Assembly (NCBI GenBank): GCA_963781955.1
Contig: CAWAHU010000002.1
Span: 434,001 to 498,000, forward strand
Length of the DNA stretch: 64,000 bases
Reading direction: 5' to 3'
From: Bog-473 sp963781955
GTDB taxonomy: Bacteria; Actinomycetota; Acidimicrobiia; Acidimicrobiales; RAAP-2
Below the pieces are notes generated by a model, which was given only the letters and a program-made list of their open reading frames with translations, did no database searches and had not been told where the DNA came from. How positions within the stretch are numbered: the first letter of the stretch is position 1; each line of letters begins with the position of its first letter. Shown in pieces: positions 7,361-15,353 of this stretch. The position numbers and the translations under genes were made by a program.

Positions 7361-7704
7361 ATGGACGGGTCGGCTGACCTTGGACGTTGATGTGGGTTGA
7401 CCGTGCCAGATTGCCGGGCTCGGAGCGATCAATCGGCTATCCCCATGGTGCCGTACGTGGGCAGGGTGATACGGGTGATCGAACATTTGGGGATAGGGGG
7501 CTCGACCGGTGACAAGCGGCGGTCAAGGGCAGCCGAAGGCTGGCGGTAGCGGACCCTTGACGGCTGCTCCGAAAGTCCACCCGACGTCCCACAATGGAGT
7601 TGGTCGGCCGCTGGGCGGCCGGCCTGGATGCGCAGTTGGGCCACTCTTGGGGCGGGTGCGGGCCCTGTAACACAGCACCCGCAAAATACATACAAGCCAA
7701 TGTG
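7361..7704. other. gene-free region with nested inverted repeats
   Basis: 344 bases between the convergent VOC and toxin genes. CTATCCCCA (7437-7445) is repeated inverted at 7488-7496 (perfect 9 bp). GTCAAGGG (7522-7529) pairs with CCCTTGAC (7554-7561), enclosing an inner hairpin CAGCC-GAA-GGCTG (7530-7542). The structures could act as a bidirectional terminator, be a small IS remnant, or form an RNA. No coding frame is credible. Confidence 0.4.
7522..7561 (+). repeat. nested stem-loop
   Basis: Outer 8-bp stem GTCAAGGG/CCCTTGAC encloses an inner 5-bp hairpin with a GAA loop. Both are perfect. It lies in the spacer between two converging genes, so a termination role is possible, although no T-run follows. 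Confidence 0.45.
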
Positions 7705-8064
7705 TCACTGGAGCCAATGCACCCAGTCATGTTCGGCTTGAGGAGGTGACTCCAACAACCGAGTCAGCGACGCGATGAGGTTCTCCGGGTAGGCAACACC
7801 ACCACGGTGGAAACGGCGGCTCGATGTCAGAACTACTCCGGCGTGGTGTTCGCCGGTGGCCGCCCACCGCCGGACGATGCGGTCGAGATCCTTGGCGTCT
7901 TCACTGACCAGTGCTCGGCCCTCCGCTGCGGCGTGTCGGAGTAGCTCTTCGTCAGCCAACTCCGCCAGGCGCGGGTCATCGGCCGCCGCGACGACGTCGT
8001 GGCCGCTCTGGCGAAGCCGGGCAGCCGCGATACGGGAATGGTGCACATCGAGGATGAGCTTCAC
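7705..8064 (-). CDS. DUF5615 PIN-like toxin
   Basis: 119 residues, with GTG start at 8064 overlapping the antitoxin stop by four bases (GTGA). The sequence begins 'KLILDVHHSRIAAARLRQSGHDV' and continues 'DDPRLAELADEELLRHAAAEGRALVSEDAKDLDRIV'. The conserved early Asp, the 'D.ELL..A' helix and the 'SEDAKDLD' acidic motif are those of the Mut7-C/DUF5615 PIN-like RNase family. Paired with a DUF433 protein it forms a VapBC-like type II toxin-antitoxin module (as in mycobacterial VapBC45). Expected activity is RNA cleavage, countered by the adjacent antitoxin. Confidence 0.85.
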   Translation of the reverse strand: MKLILDVHHSRIAAARLRQSGHDVVAAADDPRLAELADEELLRHAAAEGRALVSEDAKDLDRIVRRWAATGEHHAGVVLTSSRRFHRGGVAYPENLIASLTRLLESPPQAEHDWVHWLQ

Positions 8065-8486
8065 CCCGCCAGAAGGCCCTGGCGCCGCCGCCACACCGCC
8101 TCGAGCTCGTCGGCTACAGCGACGTTCTCTGCGATCTCTTCGTCGATCTCGGTGGTGAAATCGGCGTAGTAGTCCAACACGGCGTCGACCTGTTGGTGGG
8201 ACAGGCCCAGGTGCTCGGCAGCACGGCCTATGCGGTCCTCGGGGGGGACGTCCCCGCTCACGAGCCCACCGACCACCTCCCAGACGTCCGGGCCACCGAT
8301 GAGCCCGGCACGACGACCAGACGCACCGTCACGGAAGACGATCATCGGGTGGCGTCGGGTGCGCAGGCCCTCCTCGATGAGCTCCTCGGCGAGGGCGGAG
8401 GTCGAGACGTTGCGAGCCCCGGCCTCGGCCTTGAGTCGTTCGGCTACCTCGGGTCGTCGGAAACGGATGGATATTGGAGTCGCCAT
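8061..8486 (-). CDS. DUF433-domain antitoxin
   Basis: 141 residues from the ATG at 8486. The N-terminus 'PISIRFRRPEVAERLKAEAGARNVSTSALAEELIEEGLR' looks like a ribbon-helix-helix DNA-binding region. The C-terminal half 'DRIGRAAEHLGLSHQQVDAVLDYYADFTTEIDEEI' is the DUF433 helix-turn-helix-like domain. No Shine-Dalgarno precedes the ATG. Instead a -10-like TACACT lies 6 bases upstream, so the message is probably leaderless. The last four bases overlap the toxin start, which couples their translation. Confidence 0.83.
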   Translation of the reverse strand: MATPISIRFRRPEVAERLKAEAGARNVSTSALAEELIEEGLRTRRHPMIVFRDGASGRRAGLIGGPDVWEVVGGLVSGDVPPEDRIGRAAEHLGLSHQQVDAVLDYYADFTTEIDEEIAENVAVADELEAVWRRRQGLLAG

Positions 8487-8528
8487 GACTACAGTGTAGT
8501 CACCGCTCACCACCCTTAACACCCTTAA
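8487..8528 (-). promoter_or_regulatory. leaderless promoter with palindromic operator of the toxin-antitoxin operon
   Basis: GACTAC-AGT-GTAGTC (8487-8501) is a perfect 15-base palindrome touching the antitoxin start codon. Read on the minus strand it contains TACACT (8498-8493), a good -10 placed 6 bases before the ATG. A tandem 9-base repeat CACCCTTAA (8511-8519 and 8520-8528) covers the -35 zone. Antitoxin autoregulation through these sites is likely but inferred. Confidence 0.6.
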
Positions 8529-8614
8529 GAGGACCAGGTCTCCGGATCCCTGGGGAAAACTTCTTGAAGTAGGACCTTGACACCGTCCAAAGGCAGTCGC
8601 ATACGTGCGACCCC

Positions 8615-9091
8615 ATGACGAACGCCCCCGACTTCCGTTCCGACCCTAGCGAGAGCCCCGAAGGCCGGGGCATCGCCTACGGCCGCTCCGCCGCCTTCTG
8701 GAAGTCGTTGCCCGACACCGTGCGGGCCGAGGTGACCCAGGAGGCAACCCTGACCGTCGGTTCCATCGAGGACTATCCCGTCTTCGTCCGCGATCAAGTC
8801 ACCAAGACGGTCGTGGAGGACGCCGAGCTCATCGGCTTCTGGGTGGCCTGGCACAAGGCCGGTGGTTTCGGGGGCCTCGAGGCTGGCTTCCACGACCTGC
8901 GTCGACTGAACGCCACCACGCTCGTCGTCGAGGGGATCGACGTGAAGACGGCGCAGACACGGCTCGGTCATGCGGACCCGAGGGTAACGCTGTCTATCTA
9001 CGCCTCGGCGCCGGCTTCCGTGGACCGGGCGGCCGCCGAAGTCGTGGGTGAGCGCTTCTTCGGCGGTCACGATGACGGTGACGGTGCGTAG
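8615..9091 (+). pseudogene. chimeric remnant: regulator-like N-terminus fused to the C-terminus of a tyrosine recombinase
   Basis: 158 residues. From about residue 91 the sequence 'FHDLRRLNATTLVVEGIDVKTAQTRLGHADPRVTLSIYA' is the C-terminal catalytic block of a phage-type integrase (H-x-x-R, G-H, terminal Tyr). The first Arg and the whole N-terminal half of the catalytic domain are missing. Residues 1-90 (ending 'ELIGFWVAWHKAGGFGGLEAG') resemble instead a small actinobacterial HTH-type protein cut short before its recognition helix. The join at about base 8886 is in frame. It is therefore a deletion product of two genes and unlikely to recombine DNA. It marks this segment as a former integrative element. 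Confidence 0.7.
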
Positions 9092-9110
9092 GCGAGCACG
9101 TCGGCCCGCC

Positions 9111-9671
9111 TCACCCATGCCCCTCGAGGCCTCGTTGCACGAACGGCTCGTATTCGGCCGGCAACTCGAGGCCGAACTTGGCACGCAGTGCGCTCGTGTC
9201 CCTGAAGTCGTCCTCGTCGAGCGGGTAGCCCGTGTGGAACAGCACCATGTACTCGGGCGGGACGCAGCGCACGACCGTGCCAGCGATCATGCCGGACCCG
9301 TAGAGCGACTGGCGCAGATAGTCGACACCGCTGACGGGTTTGTCGTCAGGAATCGCCGACGGATCGACCTCGGTGAGATCCAAGGAGGGCTCGAAGGTGA
9401 AGGAGTGGACGTCGACCTGCCGACCCGCACTGTCCCCGAGGACGAAGTTCCATTCGGTGGTGTCGGGTCGATCCACGGGGACATAGCCCCGGTCGGCCAG
9501 GACTCTGCGCAACAGCGGGACCTGTGCATGGGGGAGGGCGATATCGAGGTCGCTGTGCGGCCGGGTCTGATAGCCGAGCAGAGCGTCGACCCCCCACCCC
9601 CCGTCGACGACGACGTCGAGACCGTGCGAGCGAAAGAGCGCGTAGTGCTCGACCACGTCGGTCTCCTCCAT
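9111..9671 (-). CDS. LinA/LnuA-like nucleotidyltransferase domain protein
   Basis: 186 residues. 'VVDGGWGVDALLG' followed by 'RPHSDLDIALPHAQ' is the Pol-beta-type nucleotidyltransferase motif (G-G-W...D-x-D) of lincosamide and aminoglycoside nucleotidyltransferases. 'EWNFVLGDSAGRQVDVHSFTF' supplies the third carboxylate. Members transfer a nucleotide to an antibiotic or an unknown small molecule. The start at 9671 follows GGAGGAAAG. The gene lies between the integrase remnant and the IS481 element and looks like mobile cargo. Resistance activity cannot be asserted from sequence. Confidence 0.75.
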   Translation of the reverse strand: MEETDVVEHYALFRSHGLDVVVDGGWGVDALLGYQTRPHSDLDIALPHAQVPLLRRVLADRGYVPVDRPDTTEWNFVLGDSAGRQVDVHSFTFEPSLDLTEVDPSAIPDDKPVSGVDYLRQSLYGSGMIAGTVVRCVPPEYMVLFHTGYPLDEDDFRDTSALRAKFGLELPAEYEPFVQRGLEGHG

Positions 9672-9726
9672 CGACACTTTCCTCCGTCTCAATTCGACAG
9701 TCCGCCGCCTCGGACCAGAGTGTGGG

Positions 9727-9741
9727 GTGAGTGGCGAAAGT
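9727..9741 (+). repeat. 15-bp direct repeat, left copy
   Basis: GTGAGTGGCGAAAGT, identical to 11452-11466. The two copies enclose the IS481 element and its array of end-like sequences, and could be a long target duplication from an earlier, larger insertion. Confidence 0.55.
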
Positions 9742-9770
9742 GTCAAGACCCGGTACCCGTTTGACAGTCT

Positions 9771-11366
9771 GGCTCCGGCACCTGCTTGACACTCGAACCC
9801 GTCAGGCCACCTGGGCCTTACGGGGGCGACCTTGAGGGGTGGCGAAGGCTCCGTGCTCCTTGGAGCGGTCGTGGCGGATGGCGTGGACCCTGATCACCTT
9901 GCCCTGGGCCGAGATCTGGACCGAGCCGGCCACGATGGCCACCTCGACGAGCTGACGGGCCCAGCTGCGTCCGACCCGATAGCCAGCTCCGGCGAATGAG
10001 ACCGTGCCGCCGCCATCGACCCGGCGGGTCACGCTCATGCCCGAGGTGGGCGGCCGCGACCGGCCCGCACGCTGCGCGCGTTGGGGCTCGGACCCCTTGT
10101 CCGCTCGCCGTCGCTCGGCGTGGGTGGCCACGAGGACTCCGGCGTGGAGGATCTCGACGAGCCCTGAGCGGACCACGACCTCGACAGACTCCCCGGCGAA
10201 GGTCGCTCCTACCCGATAGCGCAGTCCCCCAAGGCCGATCGAACCGCGCTGGTCGACCCAGCGGCTGACCCCTGGCGGACGCGCTGGAGTGGAACCTCAT
10301 CGGGAACCTCTGGCATCTCGAGGTCGGCTGCTCGATGCGCAGCGGCCAGGGCGAAGCGCTCGGCGGGTGGTCGATCGCCCAGCGACTGGTGCGGGCGCTG
10401 CGTGTTGTATTCGCCCACCCATTCGTCGAGAGCACCCTGAAGCGCCTCGATGCTCGGATGCACCCGGTCGTGATCGACCAAGAAGTCCGAGCGCATGGTC
10501 TTGTGGAAGCGCTCCACTTTGCCCGTCGTTGTCGGTGAATACGGAGCGGTCAGGAGATGGCGGATGCCGTTGTTGGCGCAGATCCGGTCGAAAAGGACTG
10601 GTCCGGGACCTTGGCCGAAGCGGGCCGTGAAGACCTTGCCGTTGTCCGTGAGGATCTGGTCGGGCACCCCATGGGTGCGCAGCGCCCACTGCAACGCCTC
10701 GCACACTGGCCTCGCCGTCGCCCGGGCCACCACCCGGGCACAGATGCAAAAGCGTGAGTGGTCGTCGACGCCGGTGACAACCTTGACCTCAGTGTCATCA
10801 GCGAGATGGAACCGCCCGACGATGTCCATCTGCCACAGCTCCATGGAGCGAGAGCGCTCCCAGCGCTTGTAGTCAGAACGGGATCGCTTGCGCTGGGTCG
10901 GCTCTAAGAGGTGGTGGCGAACCAAGGTGCGATAGATCGAGGAGCGTCCAGGCACCGGGCTGAACCCCTCCTTGGCCAGCTGGGTGCGAATCGTTCGTGG
11001 TCCCCATCTCGGGTGCGCTCGGCGCAGCTCGACCACCTTGGCCTCTATGAGTGGGGCCATCTGGTGCGGGCAGCTCACAGGCCTCGAGCTCTTGTCGGCC
11101 AGTGCGGCCATGCCGCCCTCGGCATACCGACGAAGCCACGTATGCAACGTCTGACGACTCACTCCGTTGCGGCGTGCCACGTCGGTCACGCTCATTCCGT
11201 CGAGGACGTCGATGACCGCCCGATAGCGCTGTTCCACCAGCTTGAGCTCCACCAACACGGTCGGCCTCCTTCGCACCTGTCGACGACTGCGTCAACAGCG
11301 AAGAAGGTGGCAACCGCCACGCGGTGGACCCTCTCAGGCACGAAGTGTCAAGCAGGTACCGGAGCC
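9771..11366 (-). mobile_element. IS481-family insertion sequence
   Basis: Terminal inverted repeats of about 25 bp are visible. The left end starts GGCTCCGGCACC (9771), and the right end, read in reverse from 11366, starts GGCTCCGGTACC. Both continue into CTGCTTGACAC. The 1.6 kb between them carries one transposase on the minus strand, interrupted by a frameshift. Further degenerate copies of the same end sequence lie outside the right terminus at 11368-11445, and one outside the left terminus at about 9740-9767. Confidence 0.82.
9802..11258 (-). pseudogene. IS481-family transposase, frameshifted
   Basis: The GTG at 11258 follows AAGGAGG and is the likely start. The N-terminus carries helix-turn-helix segments ('VTDVARRNGVSRQTLHTWLRRY'). 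The DDE core shows 'WQMDIVGRF' (Asp), 'LTDNGKVF' (Asp) and 'GKVERFHKTMRSDF' (Glu), then 'YNTQRPHQSLGDRPP'. The main frame stops at 10209. The expected C-terminal beta domain continues one base out of frame from about 10272 ('SRWVDQRGSIGLGGLRYRVGATF') to 9802. Restoring one G in the G-run near 10270 would rejoin the frames, so this is a one-base deletion or a sequencing error. Confidence 0.85.
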
Positions 11367-11445
11367 AGTGTCGCCTAGGTGCCGGAGCCGCGTCCGGAAG
11401 TGTCAGGCAGGTGCCGGAGCCACGCTGTCAAGCATGAACCGGAAT
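11341..11445 (+). repeat. array of IS481-end-like repeats
   Basis: Four degenerate copies of a roughly 23-base unit of the form (G/C)TGTCaagcaGGTaCCGGAGCC start at 11345, 11368, 11400 and 11425. The first is the functional-looking right terminus of the IS. The other three lie outside it. A related unit occurs left of the element near 9740. They may be footprints of successive one-ended insertions of related elements, or transposase binding repeats. Confidence 0.5.
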
Positions 11446-11451
11446 TTCACA

Positions 11452-11466
11452 GTGAGTGGCGAAAGT
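11452..11466 (+). repeat. 15-bp direct repeat, right copy
   Basis: GTGAGTGGCGAAAGT, identical to 9727-9741. Confidence 0.55.
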
Positions 11467-11547
11467 TTCCGCGCCATCTCCGCGCCAATTGCTCGGAGAG
11501 CCTCGAAGCACTTCCCGCCGCCACCGCCCTGAACAGGGACTTTCGAG

Positions 11548-11622
11548 TCGGGCTGCCCGGATTTGAACCGGGGACCTCTGCGTCCCGAACGCAGCGCGCT
11601 AACCAAACTGCGCCACAGCCCG
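11548..11622 (-). tRNA. tRNA-Pro (anticodon CGG)
   Basis: A complete 75-base cloverleaf reads on the minus strand. The acceptor stem is CGGGCTG/CAGCCCG with discriminator A. The D arm is GCGC/GCGC, and the anticodon arm CTGCG-TTCGGGA-CGCAG gives anticodon CGG. The T arm CCCGG-TTCAAAT-CCGGG is intact. CCA is not encoded. Its 3' end points to the IS-rich region, the usual orientation for an island integrated at a tRNA. Confidence 0.95.
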
Positions 11623-11663
11623 TCCGCCCCCCGCGGGGAGCAGCCCGCCACACTACCGTGGCC

Positions 11664-12651
11664 TCAGGTCTGCGCCTTCCCGCTCCCGTTCTCCGATGGG
11701 TTCGAGGCCCCGTCGTCCCCGACCTCGTCCTCGCCGTCCCCGTCTCCATAGGGCCTCGCCAGCTGCTCGCCCACGAATGTGGCCAGCACCTGGGCCACCC
11801 GCCGCTTGTCCATCTCGACCACCTTGAGGTCCCAGTCGCCCACCCGGACGGCCTCGCCCTCGGCGGGGATGTGGCCGAAGCGTTCGAAGAGCAGGCCGCC
11901 GAGGGTCACGTACTCCCCCTCGGGGATCTCGATACCGATCCGCTCGCTGACGTCGTCCACGTTGGTCTGGCCGTCGATCAGCCAGCGCGCCGCGTCGACG
12001 CGGACGATGTGGGCCTCCTCCTCCTCGTCGAACTCGTCGTGCAGCTCGCCCACCAACGGCTCGAGCAGGTCCTTCACGGTCAGCATCCCGGCCACGCCGC
12101 CGTACTCGTCGACCACGACGGCGACAGCCGCGCCGGTGTTTGCGCATCTCGGCGAGGGCCTCGAGCACCCCGAGGGACTCGGGCACGAGATACGGCTGGC
12201 GCACCTTGCGCGAGATCTCGAGCGGGCTCGGGTCAGTGGTGTCCCGTTCGCGGGGTTCCCCCGTGCTCTGGGTGTCGCGGGGCCGGCTCCCTGGCCTGCC
12301 CCCGGTACGGAAGATGTCGTTGACGAAGAGGATGCCGACGAGGTCGTCGAGGTCGTCGTGGACCACCGGGAAGCAGCTGTGGCCCGTGGTGCGCACCGCC
12401 TGCGCGATGTCCTCGGCGTGCACCGGGATGGTCAGGTAGACCACGTCCACCCGGGGTGTCATGACCTCCCGGACGTCCCTGTCGCGCAAGTCGGCCAGCG
12501 CCTCAATGATGATCTGCTCCTGGAGTGACGCCTCGGCGGTGAGGGTCTGGCCCGCCCGCCCCGTGTCCTCGGGGTCGTCGGCGCCGCGGCGGAACAGCCG
12601 CCGTGTTCGCTTCTCCGGTTGAGCTTCGGTGCGTTCCCGTCGGTGCGACAC
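11664..12651 (-). pseudogene. CorC/TlyC-like CBS-domain protein, frameshifted
   Basis: The frame from the GTG at 12651 encodes 'DLRDRDVREVMTPRVDVVYL', 'DLVGILFVNDIFR' and 'YLVPESLGVLEALAEMRKH', i.e. the first CBS domain and linker of the HlyC/CorC family. Near 12130-12140 the frame shifts. The other frame continues 'VVVDEYGGVAGMLTVKDLLEPLVGEL' (second CBS domain) and the C-terminal CorC_HlyC domain ('LGGLLFERFGHIPAEGEAVRV...WDLKVVEMDKRRVAQV') to 11664. No DUF21 membrane domain is present. Members are linked to divalent metal homeostasis. Either a one-base error or a recently broken gene. Confidence 0.78.
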
Positions 12652-12662
12652 AGCCGAGCCGG

Positions 12663-13115
12663 TCAGGCTGTGGGCCCGGTCCCCGCCTGCAGTTGGGGTC
12701 CGCCCACCAGTACGGGAACGGGAGTGAAGGAGTCGTCGGCGAAGGTGCCGCCGTCGAGCAGCGTCGCCACCGCCCGGCGGAGCCGGATGGGGTCGAGGGG
12801 CTTGACGAGCCAGCCCTCAGCCCCCGAGCGCCGGGCCAGGAAGACGTCAGGCCGGCGGTCGAGCAGCATGAGCACCGCCACATGGTCCATGGCGTCGTAG
12901 GACTCCTGGAGGCGGAGCTCGAGGCACACCGCCATGCCCCCCATGTTGCCCATCTGCATGTCCACGATCACGAGGTCGGGCGACTCCTCGGCGGCGAACG
13001 CCACCACCTCCGGACCCGAGGTGACGGCGAGCACTTCTGTGTCGGGCCCGCTGATGACCGCCTCGATCTCGCGGCGAAGCGTCGGCGCGTCGCTGGCGAC
13101 CAGGATGGTCTGCAC
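12663..13115 (-). CDS. stand-alone receiver-domain protein
   Basis: 150 residues, essentially one CheY-like receiver plus a short tail. The phospho-acceptor is in 'DLVIVDMQMGNMGG' (about Asp52), and the conserved Lys is in 'GWLVKPLDPIRLRRAV'. The acidic pair near the N-terminus is reduced to a single Asp (VASDAPT), so Mg2+ binding and phosphorylation may be weak. No output domain or neighbouring histidine kinase is present. It is followed 11 bases later by the CorC-like gene. Likely a signalling adaptor, target unknown. Confidence 0.8.
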   Translation of the reverse strand: MQTILVASDAPTLRREIEAVISGPDTEVLAVTSGPEVVAFAAEESPDLVIVDMQMGNMGGMAVCLELRLQESYDAMDHVAVLMLLDRRPDVFLARRSGAEGWLVKPLDPIRLRRAVATLLDGGTFADDSFTPVPVLVGGPQLQAGTGPTA

Positions 13116-13196
13116 CGACGGGACACTATCGGACCGGGGTCCGCCGCCGGAAACGGATGCCGGCGACAGGACTGAGGCCTGACGTCCGGTGAGACG

Positions 13197-14279
13197 TCAG
13201 GAGAACAGGGAGTCCGCCGCCCGCCGCAAGCCCTCGAGCTCGTGCACGTCTTGGCCGAAGAGCGGGATGCGACCCACCGGGGCAGGCGCCACCCGCGCCA
13301 CCAGCCCGGCGATGGCAGCCTCCTCCCGTTCCGCCAGCGCGTTCAGCTCGGCCAGGTTGGCCTCGAGTGCCCCCATGGCCGCCGCGGCGCCCCGTCCCGC
13401 GCCGGCTGCGCCCACCGCCCCGGTGCCCGGGTCCCCGAACAACGGCGCGATCCGGTTGACCACGAGGGCGGAAACCTCGACCTGCCGCTCGCCGAGCTTC
13501 TCGGCGAAGTAGGCGGCCTCGGCCACGGCGTCGGGGCGGGCCGAAGTCACGAGCACGTAGGCGGTGGACGGGTCCGCCAGGAGCTCGTGCACCGCGCTGG
13601 CCCGGTTGTGGAAGCCCTCCTCCATGCCCTCGAAGGCCTGGAAGAAGGACACGGCGTCCTGGACGATCTCGGAGCCGGCCACCTTGGCGATCGTTCGCAG
13701 CAATGCCTGGGTGGCCAGGCTGACGGCGCGCAGCCCCATGCGGGTCGGGACCAGTAGGGCGCGGAAGAGCCGGTTCTCGAGGAACCGGGTGAGCCGGCGC
13801 GGCGCGTCGAGCAGGTCGAGGGCGTTGCGAGTGGGCGGGGTGTCGACCACCACGACGTCGAACTGCTCGGAGTGCACCAGTTCGTAGAGCTTCTCCATCG
13901 CCATGTACTCCTGCGTGCCCGACAGGGCGCCGGCGAGGTTCTGGTACAGCCGGTTGGCCAGGATCGCCTCGGCCTGCTCGGGTGTGCGGGCGTAGCGTTG
14001 GATCAGGTCGTCGAAGGTACCCTTGGCGTCGAGCATCAGCGCGAAGAGGTGGCCCGGCCAGTCGCCGGCCACCTCCGAAGGCGTGTTGGGCAGTGACTGC
14101 ACCCCGAGCGCGTCGGCCAGGCGACGGGCCGGGTCGACGGTCACCACGCAGGCACGCCGGCCCGCCCGGGCCGCGGCGAGCGCGAAGGTGGCCGACACGG
14201 TCGTCTTGCCCACGCCGCCCGAGCCGCAACAGACGATGACCGAGCGATGGGCGACGAGTCCAGGGAGGGTGGTCGTCAC
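13197..14279 (-). CDS. ArsA/Get3-like ATPase (second of a pair)
   Basis: 360 residues with GTG start overlapping the upstream ArsA-like gene by GTGA. The deviant Walker A is 'CCGSGGVGKTTVSATFALAAAR', switch I contains 'VTVDPARRLADALG', and switch II contains 'FDVVVVDTPPTRNALDLLDAP'. These are features of the ArsA/Get3 group of the SIMIBI ATPases. It is larger than its partner and has a Gly/Ala-rich insert ('GAVGAAGAGRGAAAAMGA') near residue 280. In mycobacteria two such ATPases (Rv3679/Rv3680) lie beside whiB4, the same order as here. A heterodimeric cytoplasmic ATPase is likely. Confidence 0.85.
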   Translation of the reverse strand: MTTTLPGLVAHRSVIVCCGSGGVGKTTVSATFALAAARAGRRACVVTVDPARRLADALGVQSLPNTPSEVAGDWPGHLFALMLDAKGTFDDLIQRYARTPEQAEAILANRLYQNLAGALSGTQEYMAMEKLYELVHSEQFDVVVVDTPPTRNALDLLDAPRRLTRFLENRLFRALLVPTRMGLRAVSLATQALLRTIAKVAGSEIVQDAVSFFQAFEGMEEGFHNRASAVHELLADPSTAYVLVTSARPDAVAEAAYFAEKLGERQVEVSALVVNRIAPLFGDPGTGAVGAAGAGRGAAAAMGALEANLAELNALAEREEAAIAGLVARVAPAPVGRIPLFGQDVHELEGLRRAADSLFS

Positions 14280-15229
14280 GGCCCCTCCTCTGCGGTGAGC
14301 GCGTGCACGGCCTCGGCCAGCGCGTCGGCCAGCGCGTGTGTCTCGCCGGGGCCGATGGTGTCCGCGTCGAGGGCGGGGACGAGCAGAGTGGGCAGCGGCA
14401 GGTCGCGCTCGAGGCGCTCCACCTGCTCGGCCGAGACGGCGTGGCGTTCCAGGCGGAAGCGGCGGGCTTGCTCGAGCGCCTCGAGGTGGGCCGGGTCGGG
14501 TGCCATCCCCGCGTCGGCCGCGACGTCGGCCGCCGGCCGCTCGAGGCCCACCGGCTCGGGGTCGCAGGCGTTGACGATGACGGGACCGAGCTGCACGCCG
14601 GCCTTGTCCTCGAGCGTGTAGGCGGACTCGATCGTCTCGGAGACCGGCAGTTCCTCGGGCAGCGTGACGAGGATCACCCGGCACCGGCTGGGGTCGTTCA
14701 GCAGGTCGACGACGTCCTGGGCCTGGCTGCGCAGGGGGCCGCCCCGCGCCGCGCCGACCAGCCCGCTGGCCGAGGTGAGGAAGGTGATGGCGTGGCCCGT
14801 GGCCGGGGCATCGACCAGGATCAGGTCGGCGGCCCGCTCCCGCTCGAGCTGCTTGACCTTCCCGAGCACCAGCACGTCGCGGATCCCCGGGATGGCGGTC
14901 GAGACGACGTCGAGGAGCCCCGAATGGGCCAGGCGCTTGGAGACGCGCCGCAGGCCGTGGTCCTCGAGGTACTCGACCAGGGCGTCGTCGGGTGTGAGCC
15001 TGCGGGCCCGTACGAGGTGGCCGAGGTCCACCTCCTCGTAGCCCAGGTCCTCGCCCCGGCCGAAGGCAGTGGTGATCCCCGACTTGCCCTCGAGCTCGAC
15101 GATGAGCACGGAGATGCCGGCGCGCGCCGCCATCTGCGCCAGTGCCGCGGCAATGGTCGTCTTGCCCACGCCGCCCTTGCCGGCGACGACCATGACGTGG
15201 CTCTCTGTGCAGAAGGAACCCACGTCCAT
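14276..15229 (-). CDS. ArsA/Get3-like ATPase (first of a pair)
   Basis: 317 residues from the ATG at 15229. Upstream in-frame sequence is not family-like. Walker A is 'VVAGKGGVGKTTIAAALAQMAAR', followed by 'LIVELEGKSGITTAFG'. The switch II-like segment is 'ADLILVDAPATGHAITFLTSASG'. Later 'VILVTLPEELPVSETIES' and 'GPVIVNACDP' match ArsA-family core strands. No Cys metal site typical of arsenite-pump ArsA is visible, so arsenic export is not implied. The four-base overlap with the next gene indicates a two-gene operon, divergent from WhiB. Confidence 0.85.
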   Translation of the reverse strand: MDVGSFCTESHVMVVAGKGGVGKTTIAAALAQMAARAGISVLIVELEGKSGITTAFGRGEDLGYEEVDLGHLVRARRLTPDDALVEYLEDHGLRRVSKRLAHSGLLDVVSTAIPGIRDVLVLGKVKQLERERAADLILVDAPATGHAITFLTSASGLVGAARGGPLRSQAQDVVDLLNDPSRCRVILVTLPEELPVSETIESAYTLEDKAGVQLGPVIVNACDPEPVGLERPAADVAADAGMAPDPAHLEALEQARRFRLERHAVSAEQVERLERDLPLPTLLVPALDADTIGPGETHALADALAEAVHALTAEEGP

Positions 15230-15274
15230 GTTTGGCGGAGCGTAGTCACCCCGATCGCTGTCACGATCGACAGT

Positions 15275-15329
15275 TGACCAAAGTCCCTGGTCAGACCCCT
15301 TGAACCCCGTGAGACCCCGGCGGTAGCTT
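15275..15329 (+). promoter_or_regulatory. candidate whiB promoter and operator
   Basis: TTGAAC (15300-15305) and TAGCTT (15324-15329) are 18 bases apart and upstream of whiB. Just before them, TGACCA (15275-15280) and TGGTCA (15288-15293) form a perfect inverted repeat with a 7-base spacer in the divergent whiB/ArsA intergenic region, a plausible regulator site. Confidence 0.35.
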
Positions 15330-15353
15330 GACCTCGTCGGGGGGATCGAGACC

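Noticed and set aside
7437..7496. CTATCCCCA inverted repeat as termini of a small IS
   Set aside because: Only 60 bases long with no coding capacity and no flanking duplication; kept only as a structural repeat.
13197..15229. Arsenite efflux operon
   Set aside because: No metal-binding cysteines, no ArsB, ArsD or ArsR nearby; the ATPases fit the Get3-like actinobacterial pair.
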